Shown here: in pieces, positions 7,482 to 14,634 of the stretch
How the letters are laid out: the number at the start of each line of letters is the position of its first letter
How positions within the stretch are numbered: the first letter of the stretch is position 1
Assembly (NCBI RefSeq): GCF_001592105.1
Contig: NZ_BCWE01000025.1
Location: 1 to 39,541, forward strand
DNA from: Desulfolucanica intricata
GTDB lineage: Bacteria > Bacillota > Desulfotomaculia > Desulfotomaculales > Desulfofarciminaceae
Reading direction: 5' to 3'
DNA: 39,541 nucleotides
Position numbers and translations under genes: made by a program
Notes under the pieces: generated by a model
Database searches by the model: none
What the model was told of the DNA's origin: nothing
Seen by the model: only the letters and a program-made list of their open reading frames with translations

Positions 7482-8420
7482 TTAATCTGTAAATATCCGT
7501 TGTCTATGTTTCATGCGATAGCTGTCTTTGTCATAAATGTTGATTATTTCGCATTTATGCACAAGCCTGTCCAATATTGCTGTTGTTATGGCCGGATCTC
7601 CAAGAAGTTCCCCCCAGTCTTCCGGTCCTTTGTTTGACGTGATAATTATAGAGGTTTGTCCGTAAAGCTTGTTAACTAACTGAAAAAAGAGGTTAGCTTC
7701 ATTTTTTTCCATCGCCATGAACATCAGATCGTCAATGATGACTAAATCAGAATCAACTATCCGTTTGATGCTGTTTCGTGATATACTTGAGATTTCTTGG
7801 GTTTTCAGCGTGTGGATTAAATCGGCCATAGATATAAACCTTACCTTATAACCGCTGTTTATAGCTTCTATTCCTAGACCAATTGAGATATGCGACTTCC
7901 CAACGCCGGGAGCTCCTAAAAATATAAGATTGAAGCCTTTTTCCAACCAGGACAGTTCTTTTAGCTGATTAAATTGTTGTCGGCTGAGTGTCTGCTGTTC
8001 TTCCAAGTTAAATTCATCTAATGCAAAATCCACTTGCATCTGCTTGCCCAAGGGTGGATCTTCGACGGCTTCATATTGCCTGATGATAGGCTCTTTGAGT
8101 ATGTTGTATTCCTCTCTGATTGACCGGACATAATTCCGTAATGTGGGTTCGTTAAAAGCTAATTTTCGGTACTTTTCCTCCAACCTATCGAAAACCTGGG
8201 CAGCTGTCATATCAGGGTGTTGTTTGAGCCAGGTGATGATTTCTTCCCGATAAATATCCGGTTTCTTCTTGCGTTGTCGCCGAGACAGCATTTCCTTCTC
8301 AAATTCTTCAGCACTCATATTTAGATATTTTATGACCGTGGGTCTGCTGATCCCGAGCATCTTAGCAATTTTTGACTTGCTGAATCCCTGTTGTTTTAAA
8401 CGATGAATATCAATATACAT
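7482..8420 (-). CDS. IstA(N)-IstB(C) fusion protein of IS21 origin
   Basis: A 312-aa open frame joining two proteins that are separate in the complete IS21 copy. Residues 1-~127 match IstA: HTH MYIDIHRLKQQGFSKSKIAK, then EAVEDPPLGKQMQVDF. The next residues, LDEFNLEEQQTLSRQQFNQL, match IstB from about residue 73. The AAA+ core is complete, with Walker A GAPGVGKSH, Walker B DLVIIDDL and sensor region ITSNKGPEDW. The IstA DDE domain and the IstB N-terminus are gone. The chosen ATG has an AAGAAGG site 6 nt upstream. It would be a DNA-binding AAA+ protein, unable to transpose alone; expression is unknown. Confidence 0.75.
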   Translation of the reverse strand: MYIDIHRLKQQGFSKSKIAKMLGISRPTVIKYLNMSAEEFEKEMLSRRQRKKKPDIYREEIITWLKQHPDMTAAQVFDRLEEKYRKLAFNEPTLRNYVRSIREEYNILKEPIIRQYEAVEDPPLGKQMQVDFALDEFNLEEQQTLSRQQFNQLKELSWLEKGFNLIFLGAPGVGKSHISIGLGIEAINSGYKVRFISMADLIHTLKTQEISSISRNSIKRIVDSDLVIIDDLMFMAMEKNEANLFFQLVNKLYGQTSIIITSNKGPEDWGELLGDPAITTAILDRLVHKCEIINIYDKDSYRMKHRQRIFTD

Positions 8421-8455
8421 TTCACAACCTTCTTCAGTTTTCAAAGATCAATTCC

Positions 8456-8490
8456 CCCTTTTGTATATCTTAATTGATTATACAAAAGGG
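8456..8490. promoter_or_regulatory. Inverted repeat upstream of the IstA-IstB fusion
   Basis: CCCTTTTGTATA and TATACAAAAGGG form a perfect 12-bp dyad with an 11-nt spacer, 36 nt upstream of the start. Equivalent dyads of different sequence lie upstream of the other two istA genes, suggesting an autoregulatory operator. Confidence 0.45.
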
Positions 8491-8611
8491 TATTTGTTGA
8501 TTGGTAGTATTTTTATTTAAATCTGCTGGATAGTTTAAACGCTCTATTGGCTAAAATTAATTTCCAGTTGATTTAATACTTTTATACATTTATTAGGAGA
8601 AAACTGTAAAA

Positions 8612-8806
8612 TCTTATTTATCGTTTTCTGTCAAATTTATTTTATCATCTACATGCGGCTGGCTTCATAAATATATCCATAAAAAATAAGGAGAACAGTG
8701 AAGATATTATTAAAGGCTGGAATCTGGGCAAGGATATCGAAAAAGCCGTAGTTTCGGCTTATATCTGTGCTAATAAACCTGTTTAACTTAAACTGGGAGA
8801 CTTAAA
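8612..8806 (+). other. Upstream region of arsR with a 3' gene fragment
   Basis: AT-rich sequence of the IS21 flank. Just before arsR, a plus-strand frame (IIKGWNLGKDIEKAVVSAYI) ends in TAA about 25 nt before the arsR start. It has no start codon of its own and I do not recognise the family; it looks like the tail of a deleted gene. Confidence 0.3.
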
Positions 8807-9145
8807 ATGAATATTCAATCTAAAGAAAATTGTCGCAATCCGGTCAATGAAGCTCTATCCTCAAAAATTAAGTGGAAAGAACAATTAGCCAAACTCTCCA
8901 AGGCACTCGGGCACCCGCACCGGGTTGCAATAATAAAATTCCTTGCTCAAAGAGAGCCCCAGGATAAATGCATGTGTAAGGATATTGTAGAGGTACTTCC
9001 AATTGCCCAATCAACCGTTTCACAACATTTAAAAATTCTTAAAGAATCAGGTTGGATTGTGGGTGAAATAAGCGGACCTAAAGTATGCTATTGTCTTTGT
9101 GAGGGAATCATGGATCATTATAAAAATCTAATAAATAAGTTATAA
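8807..9145 (+). CDS. arsR: ArsR/SmtB-family metalloregulator
   Basis: A 112-aa winged-helix repressor that dissociates from DNA on binding As(III)/Sb(III) or another soft metal. The helix-3 cysteine pair is in DKCMCKDIVEVLP, the position of ELCVCDL in classical ArsR, and a further Cys pair (CYCLC) lies in the C-terminal part. The recognition helix is QSTVSQHLKILKESG. The length is normal. Its likely target genes, the ACR3 permease and associated genes at 9236-10105, are mostly destroyed, so it may be an orphan regulator. Confidence 0.88.
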   Translation: MNIQSKENCRNPVNEALSSKIKWKEQLAKLSKALGHPHRVAIIKFLAQREPQDKCMCKDIVEVLPIAQSTVSQHLKILKESGWIVGEISGPKVCYCLCEGIMDHYKNLINKL

Positions 9146-9150
9146 AAGAC

Positions 9151-9190
9151 AAAGGCACTGCTTTATTTATTGAAGCAGTGCCTTTGTTAT
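9151..9190. terminator. Hairpin terminator between convergent genes
   Basis: AAAGGCACTGCTT and AAGCAGTGCCTTT form a perfect 13-bp stem with a 9-nt loop, 6 nt after the arsR stop. The T content after the stem is modest. It serves arsR and possibly the convergent small gene. Confidence 0.75.
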
Positions 9191-9235
9191 GTTTATTGAG
9201 ATACGGTTCTTTATTAAGCCTAAATCTGTTTTGTA

Positions 9236-9505
9236 CTACTTTTTTGGACTATCCTCTTCTTCCGGCTGAAACTGTTTTTTATACTCTACCAATAGGGCTT
9301 CGGCATACTCCCCCTTGGTACTGCACGGAATATAATTTTTTTTCTTTACACGCTCGATTAGCTCTTCGGCGATTTGACTCTCATCTGTTAGCCCCAGTTC
9401 TTTTACCTCGACTAAACACTGATCAATACCGACAAGTCCGACCATAGCCCCGCCCACGGGAATCTTTTTTACCCGGGGGGCCTCGAAATTACAACAACCG
9501 GCCAT
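9236..9505 (-). CDS. Small Cys-containing protein of an arsenic-type locus, unknown function
   Basis: An 89-aa soluble protein starting MAGCCNFEAP, with a vicinal Cys pair at positions 4-5 and two further cysteines (IDQCLVE, YIPCSTKG). The C-terminus is charged and helical. The ATG is preceded by GGAGGGA at 6 nt, which decides against the longer TTG-started version. It lies 28 nt downstream of an ACR3 permease remnant on the same strand. A vicinal-Cys protein beside arsR and ACR3 suggests metalloid binding or thiol chemistry, but I cannot name the family with certainty. Confidence 0.6.
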   Translation of the reverse strand: MAGCCNFEAPRVKKIPVGGAMVGLVGIDQCLVEVKELGLTDESQIAEELIERVKKKNYIPCSTKGEYAEALLVEYKKQFQPEEEDSPKK

Positions 9506-9533
9506 TATCAGTCCCTCCAAGTTATTACATCAA

Positions 9534-9755
9534 TTAGATTACACCTTCCGCAGAAAAGTATTTCTTCTTAAAACCTAACGCTACATTAACCAAACCGATC
9601 ATTACCGGCACCTCAATCAGCGGCTCGATTACTGCGGCAAAGGCCTGCCCGGAATTAATACCAAAGATAGCTACGGCTACCGCAATAGCCAGTTCAAAAT
9701 TGTTACTGGCTGCAGTAAAAGCCAGAGTGGTGCTTTGGCCGTAATTTACCCTGGC
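9534..9755 (-). pseudogene. acr3: ACR3-type arsenite permease, C-terminal fragment
   Basis: The minus strand reads [20 protein letters not shown] then [20 protein letters not shown] and [10 protein letters not shown], the highly conserved last helices of ACR3 arsenite efflux permeases. The preceding ~290 codons are missing and a stop lies just before the fragment. The host therefore lacks ACR3-based efflux from this locus. Confidence 0.85.
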
Positions 9756-9907
9756 CCCCTTTCTTTATATTGCTTAGGTTCTTATGCTTCTGAGTATATT
9801 ATTATTTTATAATATACTATCATATTAATAATTAGTAATCAACTTCGATCCTAAAATAATAGCCTTTGTATTTTTGATTATGAAATTTAATTATACTTAC
9901 TTATAAG

Positions 9908-10105
9908 CTCTTACCCCATACAAACTGTGGGGATTGCAGTCAGAAAAGCTGTATGGCTTTTGCCGGTCAATTAATTAAACAGGCTTCTAAACTGGATGAG
10001 TGCAACATTAACCCGCTTATTCAGGGAAGCAGGATACCCCGTGTAAAATTCTTACCGTTACAAGGCTGCCCTGGCAGTGGCTGGCCACATTTATTCTTAT
10101 ATTAG
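9908..10105 (+). pseudogene. Fragment with a 4Fe-4S (PF04060-like) cysteine motif
   Basis: A plus-strand frame reads LPHTNCGDCSQKSCMAFAGQ, then KQASKLDECN, ending IPRVKFLPLQGCPGSGWPHL. The CxxC-x4-C-x16-C spacing is that of the FeS domain found in CODH/acetyl-CoA synthase corrinoid proteins and related subunits. No start or upstream gene body is present. Confidence 0.55.
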
Positions 10106-10116
10106 CATATATAACA

Positions 10117-10139
10117 ATAAGCGGCCTTCCGCCGCTTAT
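10117..10139. terminator. Hairpin, possible terminator
   Basis: ATAAGCGG and CCGCTTAT pair across a 7-nt loop just after the Fe-S fragment. No T run follows, so termination is uncertain. Confidence 0.4.
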
Positions 10140-10304
10140 CATTTGTAGTCAGTAGGAAAATTTTTTGATTATGTTTTTCACAAAGTAATCATAAGCATTG
10201 CCCATTATTAAATGTATGTATTTAATAGATATTTAACATTATACAAACATAGCTGTAAAATACTTATGCTAGAATTTGAAAAACATTTAAAGGGTGAAGC
10301 ACAA

Positions 10305-11156
10305 TTGGATAAATCAACGACTAAAAAAACAACTGTGGCCGTATTTGCCGACATCCACAGTAACCTCCACGCTTTAATGGCCGTGCTTGACGATATAGAC
10401 AGCCGAAAACCTGATTTTATTTTATGTGCCGGCGACTTGGTTGGCTATGGCCCCTACCCGAATGAAGTTGTTAAAACCATTAAGGAGCGGGGCATTCCCA
10501 CTGTTATGGGGAATTACGATGATGCCATAGCTTACTTCCGGCCCGTATGCGGGTGTGATTACAAATCCGCCCGAGCCCAAGAAATCGGTGAGCATTCCAT
10601 TATGTTTACCAAAAAACATACATCCGAAGAGAGTAAAGCACTCCTCGCCGCTCTTCCTTCGTCTATATTTTTAAGAATTGTTCATGAAGGTGCCATGTTA
10701 TCAAACAATGTTCCTAATTGGGCACCGCCTCTTGAGGATAAGGAAAAAGAGAAACATAATACCGCTACCCCTGTACAAAAGCCTAAAAGCGGCAATTGGT
10801 TACTGCACCTTGTACATGGCTCGCCACGCCAATTAAACGAATATTTAAAGTTGGACACACCTGTGGAAACCTTTAAACAGATTGCTGCACTTATACCGGC
10901 AAATATTCTGGTTTATGGTCATACACATCAGAGTTATCATAAATTTATAGACGATGTTCACTTTATTAATGTGGGCAGTGCCGGAAAACCTAAGCTCGGC
11001 AATCCCAATGTGAATTACGCCTGGCTGGAAATAAGTGAGCAGGTCAAAGTTGATTTTATAGAAGTTCCATATAATAAGGAAGCTACTATGTCAGCGATGG
11101 CGGAATATAATTTACCCGAAGAATTAATAAACATTATCGCTACCGGGATCGACTAA
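10305..11156 (+). CDS. Calcineurin-like metallophosphoesterase
   Basis: A 283-aa YfcE/phosphodiesterase-type metallophosphoesterase. All metal-binding motifs are present: FADIHSNLHAL (DxH), CAGDLVGYGPYP (GDxxxxG), VMGNYDDA (GNxD), LVHGSPRQL (GH) and VYGHTHQSY (GHTH), with the closing NVGSAGKP. An insertion of about 40 residues between the third and fourth motifs is polar. The frame continues upstream, but TTG at 10305 has AAGGGTGAA at good spacing and gives MDKSTTKKTT directly before the fold. The substrate is not predictable. It ends 9 nt before convergent crcB. Confidence 0.85.
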   Translation: MDKSTTKKTTVAVFADIHSNLHALMAVLDDIDSRKPDFILCAGDLVGYGPYPNEVVKTIKERGIPTVMGNYDDAIAYFRPVCGCDYKSARAQEIGEHSIMFTKKHTSEESKALLAALPSSIFLRIVHEGAMLSNNVPNWAPPLEDKEKEKHNTATPVQKPKSGNWLLHLVHGSPRQLNEYLKLDTPVETFKQIAALIPANILVYGHTHQSYHKFIDDVHFINVGSAGKPKLGNPNVNYAWLEISEQVKVDFIEVPYNKEATMSAMAEYNLPEELINIIATGID

Positions 11157-11164
11157 AAAACCAC

Positions 11165-11530
11165 CTACAAATAATGGGATGCAGCCCAGGCTAAAATAAA
11201 ACCAATGAGAAAACTCAATACCACGTAAAGTCCGGCAACAGCCGGCTTTTTGTTTTCTACTAACTGGAGAACTTCATATTCAAAGGTCGAGAAAGTTGTA
11301 AAAGCACCTAAAAACCCTATGCCTAACCCGTATTTAAGCTCATTCTGCAGATTCCAGACCAGGTTGGGATGAGTAACCACAAGCCCTAAAATAAAGCTCC
11401 CCAATATGTTTATGATAAAAGTAGCCATTGGAAAACTCTTCTTCCAGTATTTATTAATTATCTTACTTGATAAATATCTGCTGCAGGCTCCAAGAAAACC
11501 GCCGATACCGACCAGAAAAGCATTACTCAT
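11165..11530 (-). CDS. crcB: CrcB/Fluc fluoride channel, second subunit
   Basis: A 121-aa four-helix membrane protein of the CrcB family, which exports fluoride as a dual-topology dimer. The motifs GGFLGACSRYLSSKII, FIINILGSFILGLVVT and GFLGAFTTFSTFEYEV are visible, including the conserved Asn and the Phe-box/TTFSTF region. The ATG at 11530 with AAGGA upstream is preferred over the TTG nine bases earlier. It overlaps the end of the upstream crcB. Paired crcB genes usually form heterodimers with opposite topology. Confidence 0.92.
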   Translation of the reverse strand: MSNAFLVGIGGFLGACSRYLSSKIINKYWKKSFPMATFIINILGSFILGLVVTHPNLVWNLQNELKYGLGIGFLGAFTTFSTFEYEVLQLVENKKPAVAGLYVVLSFLIGFILAWAASHYL

Positions 11531-11942
11531 CCTCGGCAATCCTTTCTAACTTTGTTTCTTCACTTTTCATATTAGTTAAAAATACTTTTCCTACAAACCT
11601 ACCGGCAAAGGAAAGTAGGAAACCAAAAATAAAGCTGACACCAATATATAACAAAGCATTTAAGGGAGAAGCCTCCGCTATTTTGACCACCTCAACGCTT
11701 AAGGAAGAAAACGTTGTAAAAGAACCTGTAAAACCGGTGGAAACAGCCAATACCAGATAAGAAGAACTTTGAAAATATTCTAATATTACTGTTAGAAAAA
11801 AGGCTAAGAAAATGCTGCCTACCAGGTTTACGATGAGTGTTCCCACCGGAAACCAGTCATGCGAGTTTAAAGGTACAGTAATATAGTACCTAACTAAGGC
11901 ACCCAAAACCCCGCCAATACCTACACTTATAATACTTTTCAT
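11523..11942 (-). CDS. crcB: CrcB/Fluc fluoride channel, first subunit
   Basis: A 139-aa four-helix CrcB homologue: GIGGVLGALVRYYITV, LIVNLVGSIFLAFFLT and STGFTGSFTTFSSLSVEVVK, with a charged C-terminal tail (LTNMKSEETKLER) absent from its partner. It is the promoter-proximal gene of the pair and overlaps the second by 8 nt, implying translational coupling and balanced expression. I looked for a crcB-type fluoride riboswitch in the 200 nt upstream and did not see one. Confidence 0.92.
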   Translation of the reverse strand: MKSIISVGIGGVLGALVRYYITVPLNSHDWFPVGTLIVNLVGSIFLAFFLTVILEYFQSSSYLVLAVSTGFTGSFTTFSSLSVEVVKIAEASPLNALLYIGVSFIFGFLLSFAGRFVGKVFLTNMKSEETKLERIAEDE

Positions 11943-12142
11943 AACATGTATCTCCCGTTCAAACTATTTTACAACTGTTACGGTGCAGTGCGAATCTTCC
12001 ACGACCCAAAATATAAAACTGCCTCATACTGCTCCTGCAGCGATAAACTGTACCTTTTGAACCGGGGAAATCCCTTCTGGCTGTATCCAACACTGTATTA
12101 AACTGAATTAATAATGTTTTATAAATTCCATCGGATGAACCT

Positions 12143-12517
12143 TTACCTTTTTTGCCTGAATTTCTCCCCATTCAGTATTTCATCTCCTAAAAGGAATCGA
12201 TTTGACGGGATTATATACCGGCGTCGAGGAATTTGTTTATGCCAGAATCTAATAATAGAAATATCAGATAACACCGTAATATGTTTAATCCCCCATTTTC
12301 GCCTGTGCCATATATAAGCCTGAACATGCTTAGGTTTAATATTTCTGATATCACATACCATGAACTTTTCAGCGATAAATCGAAGAAAAGGCTTAATCTG
12401 ATGAAAACGGATTCGCCTACTTTTAACCCAGCCGGTGCGGCTAGAGCGGGCAACTGTTGCCATTTGCTTGGTTAAGGCATTTGCCAGTGTATAGCAGCTG
12501 TTATTTGAGCTTTGGTG
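12143..12517 (-). pseudogene. Tyrosine recombinase, N-terminal (core-binding) fragment
   Basis: The minus strand encodes a SAM-like core-binding domain: YTLANALTKQMATVARSS, FLRFIAEKFMV, IKPKHVQAYI, then IRFWHKQIPRRRYIIPSN. This is the pattern of integrase-domain proteins that bind DNA before a catalytic domain, but the frame ends after LLGDEILNGEKF and no catalytic R-H-R-Y domain follows towards 11943. Its 5' end overlaps the end of the VOC gene in another frame, so the start is also unclear. Confidence 0.6.
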
Positions 12518-12809
12518 CTTCTTCTGATACGATGTTCCAATCGACGCCAAATTTGTCAGTCAAGGATGCTCGGACTATATTCCCCTTTGCCGAAATCCCT
12601 ATTTCATCGGCAAACCAAAAAGTTGTTCCGCAGATTTGCATTTCAGCATGTAAAATCCAGGTGCTTAAATCAGATGGTGGAGTCTTAATACCATCCGGAA
12701 CGTATTCTCCGTATGGCATTGTCATTCCAACTTCGCTTTCAAACGCTTTTTGATAAAAATCCAAAACCTCTCTACAATTACCATTAAATACAAGATATGG
12801 TGTAACCAT
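12501..12809 (-). CDS. VOC-family (PhnB-like glyoxalase) protein with internal deletion
   Basis: A 102-aa protein starting MVTPYLVFNGNCREVLDFYQ, typical of PhnB-like vicinal-oxygen-chelate proteins. The chosen ATG has GGGGGGACAAAC upstream. The first ~80 residues are normal (AFESEVGMTMPYGEYV, STWILHAEMQICGTTFWFAD). The sequence then jumps from GISAKGNIVRA straight to the C-terminal signature SLTDKFGVDWNIVSEE. Family members have ~40 residues between these blocks, including the last metal-ligand strand, so this is an in-frame deletion. The protein is probably inactive. Confidence 0.7.
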   Translation of the reverse strand: MVTPYLVFNGNCREVLDFYQKAFESEVGMTMPYGEYVPDGIKTPPSDLSTWILHAEMQICGTTFWFADEIGISAKGNIVRASLTDKFGVDWNIVSEEAPKLK

Positions 12810-12937
12810 GTTTGTCCCCCCCATTTTATAATCCTCTGACTGTGACGCAGATTGTCTACGGAAACTTTCTTGTTGATCATTCACTTATAATTATAGACAT
12901 TATTACGCTTTTATCATCAAATATTCACTATAGAATA

Positions 12938-12962
12938 GCCCAGGGAAGGCTAAACCCTGGGC
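12938..12962. terminator. GC-rich hairpin
   Basis: GCCCAGGG and CCCTGGGC pair perfectly around a 9-nt loop, between the fragment ending at 12977 and the VOC gene. No T run follows, so it may be a weak terminator or an IS scar. Confidence 0.4.
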
Positions 12963-12976
12963 GAGGTTGCGATTAT

Positions 12977-13078
12977 TTATACTCCAAAATCATCTATGAG
13001 CCATTGTGAATTCTCATCTTTTCTTATAACAAAATACCACCAGTCATATGTCCCACTATCTAGTGGTTCTATCAGTAA
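12977..13078 (-). pseudogene. C-terminal tail of an unidentified protein
   Basis: A minus-strand frame reads LDLLIEPLDSGTYDWWYFVI then RKDENSQWLIDDFGV and stops. The W-x-V/I...D-x-G pattern is typical of the last strands of secreted NTF2-like/DUF4829-type Bacillota proteins. It has no start and its 5' side merges in another frame into the gene at 13056-13310. Confidence 0.4.
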
Positions 13079-13310
13079 ATCTAACCTTCTTTGCCGTTTC
13101 TTTATCCTTTACAAACCTTGCTATATACCCACCCTGGGAAAGATGACTGTTATCCGGCGCCAGCTGAAGAACTATTTCACTACTGATATTCATTTTCTCC
13201 AGCAGCGGAATCGGCAAGTATATTCTTCCAATACGGTCCATGTTTTCCTTAAAATAAGCTTTACATTTAGTTGTTTTCTTCAGTCGAATGATTAATTCCA
13301 TAATCGGCAA
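13056..13310 (-). CDS. Short protein with an AbrB-like strand pattern, unknown function
   Basis: An 84-aa protein with TTG start and GGGGGTAG upstream. The central part DRIGRIYLPIPLLEKMNISS resembles the swapped-hairpin core of AbrB/MazE-type proteins (G-R-I-x-L-P...L), but the N-terminus does not match and I do not assign it. The last ~10 residues (RFTDRTTR) come from the region where another gene's tail reads in a different frame, so the natural C-terminus may be lost. Confidence 0.45.
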   Translation of the reverse strand: MPIMELIIRLKKTTKCKAYFKENMDRIGRIYLPIPLLEKMNISSEIVLQLAPDNSHLSQGGYIARFVKDKETAKKVRFTDRTTR

Positions 13311-13356
13311 ATTAACTACCCCCTTGTTAAATTTAGAACTAAATAAAAAATAAGCC

Positions 13357-13863
13357 TCAGCTCATATAAAGGCTTTCAATAATCTTTTTTCGTTTTTCCC
13401 TGGCATGATCTGCCGGATCACCCTCTTTGGTATCCTCAGCCAGTCTTTTTGCTGCATCCTCAGTTTTGATGGTTTCAATAACTGAAAGCAACAGTCCCAA
13501 AAAACTTTTCTTAACCTTTCCCTGTGTTTCAAACTTTTTTGTTCTATGAATAGCTAGTCGGACCTGTTCTTTAGTAGCACCGGTCCGACTAGTAAGTTCA
13601 GTCATCAACTCATCAGTATCACTGAAATGCAGTGGCAACTCAGGCAAAGATTTATTATCAGTTTGAATTACCGGCTTTGAATCCTTTATCTGGTCATTCA
13701 ATCCATTATTTAATTTTTCAATTGGATGGATTGATATTTTTTCTTTGTTAGTAGTCTCTATAGTAATCTCTGGTATTGCTTTTCGATTTTCCGCTGTTTG
13801 ATTTTTTATTTCTGAATTTTGATTTTCTAAATTAGAAACTCGGTCTGATATTGTTGAAATCAT
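13357..13863 (-). CDS. Hypothetical protein with N-terminal coiled coil
   Basis: A 168-aa protein I do not recognise. The first ~30 residues (ISDRVSNLENQNSEIKNQTA) are a short coiled coil, residues ~30-85 form a low-complexity polar linker, and the C-terminal ~80 residues form a charged helical domain (TSRTGATKEQVRLAIHRTKK, later KKSFLGLLLSVIETIKTED). The strongest ribosome-binding site (GGAGG at 13881-13885) fits a different ATG at 13873 in another frame that gives only 13 codons, so either the start is translationally coupled or one base has been lost. It sits among mobile-element debris. Confidence 0.5.
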   Translation of the reverse strand: MISTISDRVSNLENQNSEIKNQTAENRKAIPEITIETTNKEKISIHPIEKLNNGLNDQIKDSKPVIQTDNKSLPELPLHFSDTDELMTELTSRTGATKEQVRLAIHRTKKFETQGKVKKSFLGLLLSVIETIKTEDAAKRLAEDTKEGDPADHAREKRKKIIESLYMS

Positions 13864-13936
13864 GTAATTCCATGATTAAACCTCCAATCTCCTAATCGAT
13901 GTATTTGTAAAAAACAAAATTAATGTTTTTAAAACT

Positions 13937-13973
13937 AAAAAGAGAGAACCCAATTAGTGGTTCTCTCTTTTTG
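13937..13973. terminator. Bidirectional terminator
   Basis: AGAGAGAACC and GGTTCTCTCT pair around an 8-nt loop, with A run before and T run after. It works on both strands in principle and lies between divergent genes. Confidence 0.75.
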
Positions 13974-14085
13974 ACGGTACTTTATTAATTATTATTTTTG
14001 TTCATAATATACAGATGTTGCGCATTAATAATTTCTATTTTAATTGGAAATACCTATAATATTAAAAATAAGGTGGGATAAAGTT

Positions 14086-14553
14086 TTGTTTGGAAAAAGT
14101 ATTTTTTTCTTCTATAAAGCTTTATTGTTTGGCATTGCAACTATTACAGTTATCCCAAGGCAAGTTTATAAAAGATTTCTCATTTATGGATTCATCTTTG
14201 GAGCCATAGGAGACGTAATTATGGCAACAATTTTGGGTCCAATTTTACAATTAATAAAATACTTAAATATGGGACCTTTTAATATATTTGGTATAGTATC
14301 TTTTTGGACACCTATTGCATGGATGTTTGCATTTATGTTATTCTTCTACTTCCTACCCGTAAGGCGAGTATTTCTATACCCTTACATAATAGGATTTTCT
14401 ATTTTTGGTTATATGGTGGGGTTGGTACTACAGCAGTTAGACCTTTACCAGTATATTGGAAATTATATATACTTTGCCCCTATTGTTAATGTTATTTGGT
14501 TTTCTATCTCGGCTTACGTATATATAAAGAATGGAAATATCTTTTTAAAGTAA
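14086..14553 (+). CDS. CBO0543-type multi-pass membrane protein
   Basis: A 155-aa protein with about five hydrophobic segments and few charges. The pattern RFLIYGFIFGAIGDVIMATI, then NIFGIVSFWTPIAWMFAFML, resembles Bacillota membrane proteins of the CBO0543 group, whose function is unknown. The TTG at 14086 has AGGTGG 9 nt upstream and starts MFGKSIFFFY; the frame is open further upstream (to 14044) but lacks a good ribosome-binding site. It ends before a bidirectional terminator shared with the convergent wall hydrolase gene. Confidence 0.65.
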   Translation: MFGKSIFFFYKALLFGIATITVIPRQVYKRFLIYGFIFGAIGDVIMATILGPILQLIKYLNMGPFNIFGIVSFWTPIAWMFAFMLFFYFLPVRRVFLYPYIIGFSIFGYMVGLVLQQLDLYQYIGNYIYFAPIVNVIWFSISAYVYIKNGNIFLK

Positions 14554-14565
14554 TGCCTTATAAAA

Positions 14566-14597
14566 GTCAAAGCCCGGGAGTTATTCCGGGTTTTGAC
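14566..14597. terminator. Hairpin between convergent genes
   Basis: GTCAAAGCCCGG and CCGGGTTTTGAC pair over 12 bp (one G-T) with an 8-nt loop, between the stops at 14553 and 14635. No long T run follows. Confidence 0.6.
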
Positions 14598-14634
14598 TAT
14601 CGAAAATGTTAAATAAATTTTATGTTTATTTTAA

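Larger units (their letters stand above)
7443..8611 (-). mobile_element. Internally deleted IS21-family element
   Basis: The ends resemble those of the complete copy at 18935-21440: TGTTACAGTTAA at 7443 and, inverted, TTTTACAG with an inner ATGTATAAAAGTATTAAAT block at the other end (8570-8611). The element is about 1.17 kb against 2.5 kb for the complete copy; the missing ~1.3 kb corresponds to most of istA and the start of istB. Confidence 0.6.

Noticed and set aside
11943-12142. Fluoride riboswitch upstream of the crcB pair
   Set aside because: I looked on the minus strand for the conserved GG-GATGG...CGCC and downstream CTGATG-type blocks of the crcB motif and did not find them.
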